Assembly (NCBI GenBank): GCA_963804375.1
Contig: CAWDQE010000008.1
Span: forward strand, 62,001 to 126,000
Length of the DNA: 64,000 bases
Origin: JANXQG01 sp963804375
Lineage (GTDB): Bacteria > Planctomycetota > Planctomycetia > Pirellulales > Thermoguttaceae
Reading direction: 5' to 3'
The first letter of the stretch is position 1. Every line of letters begins with the position of its first letter. The notes beneath the pieces are model-generated. The model made no database searches, was not told the DNA's origin, and worked only from the letters and a program-made list of their open reading frames with translations. The position numbers and the translations under genes are program-made. Below are positions 16,308-23,366 of this stretch, one piece after another.

Positions 16308-17169
16308 GGTCGAGCTTTTCGCGGCCCTTCTTCGGCAGGTCGGCGTTGGGGAACTGCTGGTCCTTGATGCGTTTCTGGACGTCCTGGTAGTAGAGGTCGA
16401 AATCCTCGATGCGGTGGTTGGTGCCGAAGCGGGCGTTGTAGTCGGCGATGATAGTTTCAAGCGACTTCTTCTTCTCTTCCGGGTTGTGCTTGTTGTCTTC
16501 CTGCTCCTGGGGCAGGTCTTCCTGGATCTGCTTGACGTCGGCGCTGACGTTGGCGGGCGGGGAGAAAACGGCGGCGATGTTGAGCGGGACGAACTCCGAG
16601 TCAGCCTGTTGCTTTTCGGCTAACGCGGCCTTGAATATTCTGTAGTACTCGATCGCATCGTTGATCGACGCGGTGGCAAGGAGGGCGTTGAACTTGCGTC
16701 CGCCGGTGGCGGCGTCGTGCTTGGCAAGGATGTCCCGTGCATGGACGCGGGCCAAGTCGAGGAGCCCGCGGGAGGTCAATTTCTTGCCGTTCTCCTTTGC
16801 CACTCGCAGGTACTCCCGGAAGTCCGTTTCTGGTAGCGACGCCTCGCGCTGCCAACGAAATGACTCCTCCTTCGTGATTCCTAAGCCTTCGAGTCGTGTA
16901 TCGTCCTGGCGGCCAGACTTCCGGTCGCCGCCGCGAAGTTGCATGTCCCGCAGAACCTCGCCTGCCCGCCGCTCGACTGCGAGCCTCATCTCCATCGCCC
17001 GATTTTGCATTTCCAGGCCGAGGGCGGCGGTTGTGGCGTAGCGGCGGACCGCTTCCGCCTGATCGCGAAGGGCCTTGATTTGCTTGAGATCAGCGGTTCC
17101 CGCCAGGGCGCGGTGAATCCCGTCGAATACTGCGATGGCATGCGCTGGAGAATCGAAAGTCGGACGCAT
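16204..17169 (-). pseudogene. Chimera of a phage-like DNA-binding protein and a type I restriction HsdR fragment
   Basis: One open frame of 321 codons built from unrelated pieces. Residues 1-140 resemble phage/plasmid proteins (ALRDQAEAVRRYATTAALGL, AMEMRLAVERRAGEVL, LRGGDRKSGRQDD, LEGLGITKEESFRWQ), with the look of a DUF3102 or KorB-like protein. From about residue 141 (near 16749) to 294 (near 16287) it reads as the second half of an HsdR helicase: HDAATGGRKFNALLATASIN, VKQIQEDLPQEQEDN, ADYNARFGTNHRIEDFDLYY, KLDLTIVVDM. HsdR should then continue LLTGFDSK, but the frame runs into unrelated residues and stops. The ATG at 17169 has AAGGGGAT upstream, so it may be expressed. No HsdM or HsdS is present. 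Confidence 0.75.
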
Positions 17170-17760
17170 GGGGTGTATCCCCTTACGTGGGGGTATTGAA
17201 ATCTCGGACGCGCCTCTAGTGTACCATCAGGAATTGATCAAGGCGACAATTATCACTTTGATTTGAAGTGGCAGTTCCGAGGTGGCTGAAAGTCTGAGCT
17301 GCACCGCCGGTTCTGGATGCACCGGTCAATCTGGCTGAAGCATTCTGGCCGGTGCCCACCGCGATCGGCATAATCCCGACAACCTTTTATGCATCTCACA
17401 ACTGTCATTTCAGATCAAGGTGACAAATATCACTTTGCTCGTACCCCGCGGAGAACCGACGTGAGTTCCTGCTGTGCGAAAAACCAACTTGTGATTTTCG
17501 CATCGCAGTGGTACGACGGACGCGCCACTTGGCTGGTAACATGGCGCAAATCTGCTGGACCGTGGCAAAGCTCCTCCCCCCTTGAATGACGGCTATTTTG
17601 GAGCTAAGCTCAGTTTTTGGAAGATTGAATTTCCAATCAGTGTGGAGACGCGGTTCCGACAAGGAGCGGAATATCTCAGAGCGGGAGGCGAAGCGGACGA
17701 TGGCAGTGTGAGATGAGAGAAGCATCTTTTCAAGACCCCTTGCAGTAAAGGTCAGTCGCG
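17170..17760. other. Intergenic region inside the island
   Basis: About 590 bases between divergent units. It holds the two direct repeats noted at 17236 and 17413 and otherwise no supported gene. Open frames on the minus strand (17405-18127) have the low-complexity Arg/Ser/Pro composition of non-coding GC-rich DNA. Promoters for both the chimera and the SIR2 unit must lie here. Confidence 0.4.
17236..17437. promoter_or_regulatory. Pair of 25-bp direct repeats with GTGA-N6-TCAC symmetry (possible operators)
   Basis: 17236-17260 and 17413-17437 share GATCAAGG(C/T)GACAA(T/A)TATCACTTTG, 23 of 25 bases. The second contains GTGA-CAAATA-TCAC, a perfect 4+4 dyad with six-base spacer like CRP/FNR-family sites; the first has one mismatch (GCGA). 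They lie 70-270 nt upstream of the minus-strand chimera and 320-780 nt upstream of the SIR2 unit, in a 590-bp stretch without a convincing gene. Confidence 0.4.
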
Positions 17761-17997
17761 ATGAACCCTGTCGAAATTGAGAACGATATTCGCGCGCTGG
17801 AGGTGATGTTGCACGGGGGGGGCCCGGTACGACCCGTCGCGGATTTTGGGCGGGACGAGGTAGGCCACTTCGAGGACGGCAAGTCACGGGCATCCGATGT
17901 GCGCGTCGCCCCTGGAAGCCGAAAAGGCGAGCCCGCGGTAGTTGTCGAACGTCGCGTTCGCGCAGAGGATGGCACAATGCGAATTGAAGGGCCTTAA
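17761..17997 (+). CDS. Possible small ORF upstream of the SIR2 unit (78 aa), doubtful
   Basis: ATG at 17761 with AAAGG nine bases upstream and the stop 17 nt before the next start, so position and spacing suit the first gene of the defence-like unit. The protein (starts MNPVEIENDIRALEVMLHGG) is charged and Gly/Arg/Val-rich, and I do not recognise it. Its composition is close to what a GC-rich shadow frame gives, so it may be non-coding. Confidence 0.3.
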   Translation: MNPVEIENDIRALEVMLHGGGPVRPVADFGRDEVGHFEDGKSRASDVRVAPGSRKGEPAVVVERRVRAEDGTMRIEGP

Positions 17998-18014
17998 CCA
18001 GCGTAAAGGCGCAG

Positions 18015-19723
18015 ATGGGGCGGCGTGCGTACGTTTGTTTGTACGATGACTTGTCGAATCCTACGCCCAAATTTCGGGTGCAGATCGAGCGCCAAATACC
18101 AACGCAGTTCCCCCAGGCGAAAGACACAGTCCTTTGTTCGCCAAGCCCGATCTTCTCCGTGGCCGACGATCCGTTTCTCCCTCAAGACGGCACGAAGTAC
18201 CGGATCGTCTTTTGCGTTCATCGCCAGCCTTTCGCGCAACTCGGAAAGGTAAATGACGAGGAGATCCGACGGTTCCTTTGGTATTCCCTTGGAATCACGT
18301 CCATAGTGGCGATCTTTCCCAATGACACGCCGGAGGCGGAGCTTTTGGAGGTCTTAGACGGGTCGCAGATTCTGTGCCGCGAAGTCTGGGTGGTCGAGGA
18401 CGGCGTTCTGGAGAAAGGACCGAGTGTTGCCTTCAGCAGTGTCAACGGTTGCGAGCTCGCGCCGGTCCATTGGGACATAGTGCCACTGGGTGCAGACCTT
18501 CAGAGGCTGATGATAGAACTGCGGTTGAACTTCGACTCCCTCGTTAAGCGCGCACGACTGCTCATGCCTTCGTTGCTGCATACCGTGGGAGAGGTTGTCG
18601 TGAGCGCTGTTGAGCAATGCAACGAAATCATCCGGCACGAGGCTGTCTTGAATACTCATGGCAGACCGGACAATCCAACAGGGGAGAAGCCGCATGAATG
18701 CGGTGAGGCGACCGCGCAGGAGTACCTGGCGAGCTATCGACTGTTGAATGTTTCAGTAGACGCGCTAATTCAGTTGAATTCGGGACTCGCCTACATCTTG
18801 TCGCAGAATTTCTACGGCGGCCCACCGCTGGCAAGGAACTTGTCACTTAACGGTTCTCACTCGCTGCTCGGGATAGGGACTTCGGCGGCACACCTCTTAA
18901 GAGAAGCGGCGTCTACAAGCGCGGCGTGTTCGTTGCTTCGATGGCAGAGCAGGTGCCGGAGGGCATAGGGGAATCAGGCGCCGTCGCGCTTGTCGTCCAG
19001 ACCGATAAACGATACTTTCCGCTCGGCCTCCAGGATGTTGAATCAGGGCCGATTCCGTTGACAGGCGTTCCCGATGGGGAACGGGATTTTCCGCGCCAAC
19101 TGCTTGGCGACGGTGTGCCGTTTTTCCAGTACCCGGTGCTCGCCGCATTTCGTAACGCCACGGGGGTCGGGCGTCTTTTCGTACTGTCCTCGCCCTACTT
19201 TTTCCTCCTCGACGATATACTAAAGGGATTCCGCCGTGGGGGGCTCTTCTCGACTTGCCTCGGGGTTGACGTTCGGCGGACCTTCAGCAAACTGAAGTCT
19301 GCAAAGGTCTCAAACGGAACTGTAAAGGTTCGCTCTGGCCGGATGGTTGTGGTAGGCCTTCCGAATCTTCGCGTCGCAGAGTTCTCTGGAGATAATGTGA
19401 TCGAGAGCCCCTTGTACTCGGAGCTTCTTCGCAGGCCGGAAGTCACGATAACGCCCAAGGACTGTCGCTTGGGCCGGGACTATGACTCACCGGTTGGGGG
19501 GAACCGGAGGCGGTTCGTTTCGTGGTTTGACGAGCACGGAAACTTTCGACTGACCCCTGGCGTCGCACCATCATCCGCTGTCTTCAAGTTCTTCGAGCTA
19601 CTGGAGGTACTTGGCGGGATGGAACTCGTTCGCGATGCCGAAAACGTGAATCCCCTGACTCGTGCGCGCACGAAGCGCAAGGTGAATAGGCCATGCATGA
19701 CATTGATTGGTCAGGACTTCTAA
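18015..19723 (+). CDS. Large protein of unknown function partnered with SIR2 (one frameshift)
   Basis: About 569 aa when read across a frame change near 18871-18875, where adding one G turns GGGATAGGG into the codons of LLGDRDFGGTPLKR. Without this the gene would be two pieces, 18015-18968 and one from about 18880 to 19723. I recognise no domain. The first part has a compact alpha/beta look (KYRIVFCVHRQPFAQLG, FLWYSLGITSIVAIFPND) followed by long helices (LQRLMIELRLNFDSLVKRAR, HTVGEVVVSAVEQCNEIIRH). The second part is mixed alpha/beta (GRLFVLSSPYFFLLDDILKG, VRSGRMVVVGLPNLRVAEF). The start has AAAGG five bases upstream. Its end overlaps the SIR2 gene by 31 nt, so the two are translationally coupled and likely act together. 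Base composition is lower in GC than the surrounding genome. Confidence 0.65.
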
Positions 19724-20586
19724 ACAACCACGAAATGGCGGCCCGCGTTTTAGGTAAATCACTTCACCGCGGAGAGATCGCACTCTTCCTCGGTGCTGGT
19801 GTTTCCTTGGGTTATGCGCCTGGCTGGCACGCTTTAGCAAGGCTGATGGGGCGTACTGCGGGAGTAGATGGTGCCGGAATCAACCGCAAAAAAGTTCCCG
19901 GTGACCAGTTGGCGCGATTCTTCTCAAGAATTCATCGCGCGGACCCGACCGGTTTTGAGCCGCTCGTGAAGAAGTGGCTTTACTACCGTTGGACGCCGAA
20001 AGGAGGAAATTGGGCTTCGGACACTCTCGTCGCGATCGGATCGCTCATGTGCGGCAGCACCCGTGGAAGAGTCGATACGGTCCTGACGCTGAATTTCGAT
20101 AGCATCCTAGAAATGTATCTTCGCTTGTATGGTTTCGTTGCGCAAAGCGTCACAACCTATCCGGAAATACTGCGCCGCGCTGACGTCCACATTTTCCACT
20201 CGCATGGCTATTTGCCGTATGACGCGAAGGACGGAGATGACACGTCGATCCTGCTCAACAACCAGACTTATCTCGAAGCAATCGGCGCCAACGACAGCCC
20301 TCGGAAACGGGTAATGGAGTACGTGTTCGCTCAGAAGCTGGTATTGGCAATAGGACTCTCTGGCGACGATATCTACTCTCGCAGTGTACTCGCTGCTCTC
20401 GCCAAGAGCCAGCCAAATCGCTCGATAATGGGTTTCTGGGTAGTTGGCCCCGACTTTGCGAACGACAAGATAGAAGAGCTAAGAGAGTCAAAACTAGCTG
20501 CCGTGCGGTTGCCGTCATACCGTCAGCTACCAGAGTTTCTCTTCACGATCTCCAGGAACGCAGGGACTTTTGCAGGAATTGCTTGA
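19693..20586 (+). CDS. SIR2-domain protein (predicted NAD-degrading defence effector)
   Basis: A 297-aa stand-alone SIR2-like protein. The nucleotide loop is LFLGAGVSLGYAPGW (residues 31-45), the Asn motif is TVLTLNFDSILE (Asn134) and the presumed catalytic His lies in VHIFHSHGYLPY (His171). Near residue 200 comes SILLNNQTYLEAIG, typical of the SIR2 domains of prokaryotic defence proteins, and then VLAIGLSGDDIYSR. Family members in Thoeris, DSR and short-Argonaute systems deplete NAD on phage infection, and the residues needed for this are present. It has no second domain, so sensing probably belongs to its overlapping neighbour (18015-19723). ATG at 19693, AAGGTG about 10 bases upstream. It is the last gene before the right island end. 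Confidence 0.85.
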   Translation: MHDIDWSGLLNNHEMAARVLGKSLHRGEIALFLGAGVSLGYAPGWHALARLMGRTAGVDGAGINRKKVPGDQLARFFSRIHRADPTGFEPLVKKWLYYRWTPKGGNWASDTLVAIGSLMCGSTRGRVDTVLTLNFDSILEMYLRLYGFVAQSVTTYPEILRRADVHIFHSHGYLPYDAKDGDDTSILLNNQTYLEAIGANDSPRKRVMEYVFAQKLVLAIGLSGDDIYSRSVLAALAKSQPNRSIMGFWVVGPDFANDKIEELRESKLAAVRLPSYRQLPEFLFTISRNAGTFAGIA

Positions 20587-20915
20587 CAACCGCCGTGAAG
20601 GACAAAGGGGATAAACGGATCGGAAGGACAAGGCGCCGGGAAAGACCGGCATGGAGTACTCCGCATTCCGCCATAGCCCCCGTTGTCCAAACGATGGCGA
20701 CCAGCTACCTGCTGACGAACGGGTAACTCAGTCCGAGCGTTGAACAAAGCACTTTTCTTTGAAGCCGGTAAAACACCGGATTACCTGCGCTGCACTACCG
20801 CTTTTCCTCGCAAAAACCGGGGTTTCCTTGCGAAGGCTTGTAAATGGGGCTGAAGGCGCTAACATGCATGAAATCCTCGGGAAAAGCGGACTTTTTGGCG
20901 TAACTATTGGACGTT
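20587..20915. other. Right border of the island, no gene seen
   Basis: About 330 bases between the SIR2 stop and the right att repeat. Short inverted stretches are present (GCCGGTAAAACACCGG type near 20763; CGCAAAAACCGGGGTTTCCTTGCG near 20815) but no ORF, tRNA or integrase remnant is recognisable. It may contain the terminator of the SIR2 unit and the lost attachment arm sites. Confidence 0.4.
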
Positions 20916-20959
20916 CTTACACCGAATAGGTCGGGGGTTCGAATCCCTCAGCGCCCACT
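20916..20959 (+). repeat. Right attachment-site repeat (attR-like), tRNA-Val 3' fragment
   Basis: An exact 44-bp copy of 15712-15755, covering the tRNA-Val sequence from the anticodon loop to just past its 3' end. The 5' half of a tRNA is absent, so this is not a second tRNA gene. It marks the original chromosomal 3' end and the right limit of the island. Confidence 0.92.
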
Positions 20960-20966
20960 GCCGCAG

Positions 20967-21827
20967 TTAGAGCTTGGCGTACGGCAAGCTGAAGAGCTGG
21001 TCGGCCTCCTTGAGATTGCCGGTCTTCAGGCCCTCGCTGAACCAGCGGACACGCTGCTTGGACGTGCCGTGCGTGAACTTTTCCGGCACGACGTAGCCTT
21101 GGGCCTGCTGCTGTAGCCGGTCATCGCCAATGGCCTGGGCGGCATTGATCGCCTTCTCGACGTCACCCGCTTCCAGAATGCGCCATTTCTGATCGGCGTA
21201 ATGGGCCCAAACGCCGGCCAGAAAATCGGCCTGGAGCTCCAACCGGACCGAGAGTTGCTTCTCGCTCTCGTGGGGTAGCTTGCGGTGCTTCGCTTCAATG
21301 CTGATCCCCAGCAGATTCTGCACGTGGTGACCGACCTCGTGGGCGATCACGTAGGCATTGGCAAAATCGCCGCCGGCGTGGAACCGGTTCTTCAACTCGT
21401 CATAGAATTCCAGGTCGATATAAACCTTCTGGTCGGCGGGGCAGTAGAAAGGCCCGACGGCCGCGTCGGCCAGTCCGCAGGCCGAGTTGACCCGGCCGGT
21501 GAACAACACGAGCTTGGGCTTGCGATAGGTTGGCCGCCGCGGGATCTGCGTTTGAAAAAGCTCGGTCCAGACCTGTTCGGTCTGAAACAGCACGTGCTTG
21601 ACGAAGGAGACCTCCTGGGCCTCCTCCGGACTGCCCTGCCGCGGCGCCCGCGCACCCGGCGGGGCAGCCTGGTTCTGCAACTGCTGCAGGAGGGCCAGTG
21701 GATCTCTGCCCAACAGCAGGCCGAGCACCAACACGATCACCGTACCTGCGCCGCCCAGGGCCATTCCCACGGGCAGGCCCCGCTGATCTTCCACGTTTTC
21801 GCTTTCGCCGCCCGCTTGCCAACGCAT
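20967..21827 (-). CDS. YpfJ-type neutral zinc metallopeptidase
   Basis: A 286-aa membrane-anchored member of the putative neutral zinc metallopeptidase family (YpfJ/KPN_02809). The opening MRWQAGGESENVEDQRG is typical; a membrane segment (GMALGGAGTVIVLVLGLLLG) precedes the periplasmic catalytic domain. Seen there are VNSACGLADAAVGPFYCPAD, YVIAHEVGHHVQNLLGIS (HExxH zinc site) and LELQADFLAGVWAHY (third ligand region). Length matches the family. The 3' end lies 7 nt from the right island repeat, so insertion occurred just downstream without damaging it. Confidence 0.92.
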   Translation of the reverse strand: MRWQAGGESENVEDQRGLPVGMALGGAGTVIVLVLGLLLGRDPLALLQQLQNQAAPPGARAPRQGSPEEAQEVSFVKHVLFQTEQVWTELFQTQIPRRPTYRKPKLVLFTGRVNSACGLADAAVGPFYCPADQKVYIDLEFYDELKNRFHAGGDFANAYVIAHEVGHHVQNLLGISIEAKHRKLPHESEKQLSVRLELQADFLAGVWAHYADQKWRILEAGDVEKAINAAQAIGDDRLQQQAQGYVVPEKFTHGTSKQRVRWFSEGLKTGNLKEADQLFSLPYAKL

Positions 21828-21866
21828 CGCTAGTCATCCAATAATGATAAACCAAGGACTGGTCCC

Positions 21867-21965
21867 ATGAACGTTAGTCTAATTTACGCCGGAATGGATG
21901 TACACAAGGCGACGATCCAGGCGATTCAAGACGTTTGCAATCCTTCTGTCGTGGGGTTACAGTAG
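21867..21965 (+). pseudogene. IS110-family transposase remnant (N-terminal 32 aa)
   Basis: The frame reads MNVSLIYAGMDVHKATIQAI and then diverges. (Y)AGxDVHK is the hallmark start of IS110/IS1111 transposases, with the first catalytic Asp. It stops after 32 codons and no more of the transposase or its ends is visible, so only a relic remains, 0.9 kb from the island border. Confidence 0.6.
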
Positions 21966-22020
21966 CAGCCAAGGGCTTCCGTGCTCGACCCACCCTATGA
22001 CGAGTGATTTGGGAGAACCG

Positions 22021-23364
22021 ATGAAGAAGCGAACATCATTTGCAAGCACCATAAGTCGATCCCCCCGCGTGACGCAATTCGCGGCGGCCATGGCCGTGAT
22101 CCTATCGACGCTCCTCGCTTGCGCGGGAGTTGCCGCAGACGACACCGATCCGCATCCGTATGCCGTCGCGCCAAGTGGCAGTGCGGCCCAGTTCGGCACG
22201 GTCGAGGCGTCCGGCCTCCGTTGGCTGCACCTGAGCAGCCGCCACGGCGATTTGCCCGTCCCCACCACCTCGCGGCAGCAGACGGCCGCGGTGGTGGCAG
22301 ATCTCGACAAGGACGGGCGGAACGACTTCGTACTCGCCTTCCGCGAGAAGGGGCCGGCCCTGGTGTGGTATCGCCGCACCAAGACGGGGTGGGACCGCTA
22401 CGTGATCGAGAAGGAGTTCCTGCCGATCGAAGCCGGCGGAGCGGTCTGCGACATCGACGGCGACGGATTTCCGGACCTGGTCTTCGGCGGCGACTGGCAA
22501 AGCAACAAGGTCTGGTGGTGGCGGAATCCGGGCAAGGACTGGAAGCCCGACGTGCCCTGGGAACGCCATACCATCAAGATCCGCGGCGCTACCCAGCACC
22601 ACGACCAGTGCTTTGCCGACTTCAAAGGAACCGGCAAACCGCAACTGGCCTACTGGAACCAGAACGCCAGGTCGCTTTTCGTCGCCGATATCCCGGCCCG
22701 CCCGCGGGAGGTCGAGGAGTGGCCTGCCGAACGGGTGTTCTCCGGTGCCACGGAGACGTCCGGTCCTTACCCGGAAGGCATGTCGGCTTTCGACGTCGAC
22801 GGCGACGGCAGGCCCGAGCTGCTGGCGGGCAACTCCATGTTCAAATACGTGGCGAAAGGCCAATGGTCGGTTACGAAGATCGGCGACCCTGGCGGTTTGA
22901 TTTTCGCCGGCCGGTTCATCAAGGACGCCAAGTACCCGCAGATCGTGATCGCGCCCGGCGACGGTTCGGGGCCGGTGAAGTGGTACGAGTGCAAAGGCCG
23001 CCCCCTGGACCCCAAGAGTTGGGTCGGGCACGACCTGGTGGGGCGGACGATGATCCATCCGCATTCTCTCCAGGTGGCCGATATCGACGGCGACGGCAAT
23101 CTCGACATCTTTGTCGCGGAAATGGCCAAGTGGAGCGAAGGCCGGAAGGAACCCGACAACCCCAAGGCCCAGGCCTTCATTTTCTATGGCGATGGCAAAG
23201 GCAACTTCCGCAAGACGGTGTTCGCCACGGGCATGGGCTTCCACGAGGCCTGCGTGGCGGATCTCGATGGCGATGGAAGGCCCGATATTCTCAGCAAGCC
23301 TTACAACTGGGATGCGCCCCGCGTGGACGTTTGGCTTAACCGGGGGCCCGTGCGGGCGAGGTAG
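22021..23364 (+). CDS. Secreted FG-GAP/VCBS-repeat protein
   Basis: A 447-aa exported protein. The signal peptide has a basic start (MKKRTSFASTISRSPR) and hydrophobic core (AAAMAVILSTLLACAGVAA). The mature part contains repeated Asp-rich calcium-loop motifs of FG-GAP/VCBS beta-propellers: VVADLDKDGRNDFVLAF, VCDIDGDGFPDLVFGG, AFDVDGDGRPELLAG, VADIDGDGNLDIFVAE and VADLDGDGRPDILS. The likely role is extracellular binding or scaffolding; no enzyme is visible. The start has GGGAG five bases upstream. It ends 2 nt before ppc, an unexpected partner, so coupling may be only positional. Confidence 0.88.
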   Translation: MKKRTSFASTISRSPRVTQFAAAMAVILSTLLACAGVAADDTDPHPYAVAPSGSAAQFGTVEASGLRWLHLSSRHGDLPVPTTSRQQTAAVVADLDKDGRNDFVLAFREKGPALVWYRRTKTGWDRYVIEKEFLPIEAGGAVCDIDGDGFPDLVFGGDWQSNKVWWWRNPGKDWKPDVPWERHTIKIRGATQHHDQCFADFKGTGKPQLAYWNQNARSLFVADIPARPREVEEWPAERVFSGATETSGPYPEGMSAFDVDGDGRPELLAGNSMFKYVAKGQWSVTKIGDPGGLIFAGRFIKDAKYPQIVIAPGDGSGPVKWYECKGRPLDPKSWVGHDLVGRTMIHPHSLQVADIDGDGNLDIFVAEMAKWSEGRKEPDNPKAQAFIFYGDGKGNFRKTVFATGMGFHEACVADLDGDGRPDILSKPYNWDAPRVDVWLNRGPVRAR

Positions 23365-23366
23365 AT

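Larger units (their letters stand above)
15712..20959. mobile_element. tRNA-Val genomic island, 5.2 kb, integrase lost
   Basis: DNA between two exact 44-bp copies of the tRNA-Val 3' end, the classic footprint of tyrosine-integrase insertion into a tRNA gene. The intact tRNA lies on the left and the displaced 3' end on the right. Contents from left to right are a truncated DnaB-like ATPase running up to the junction, a 77-aa planctomycete small protein, a chimera with a type I restriction HsdR fragment, repeated candidate operators, a doubtful 78-aa ORF, and a two-gene unit of unknown protein plus SIR2 protein. No integrase, excisionase or relaxase is visible, so the element is decayed or depended on a helper. 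Codon composition of 17760-20590 is less GC-rich than the flanks, consistent with transfer. Confidence 0.85.

Noticed and set aside
17405..18127. 240-codon minus-strand frame in the island
   Set aside because: Arg/Ser/Pro-rich composition, no start signal, overlaps the likely control region and the start of the SIR2 partner.
20916..20959. Second tRNA gene
   Set aside because: Only the 3' 44 bases match; the acceptor 5' strand, D arm and 5' anticodon stem are missing. It is the right att repeat.
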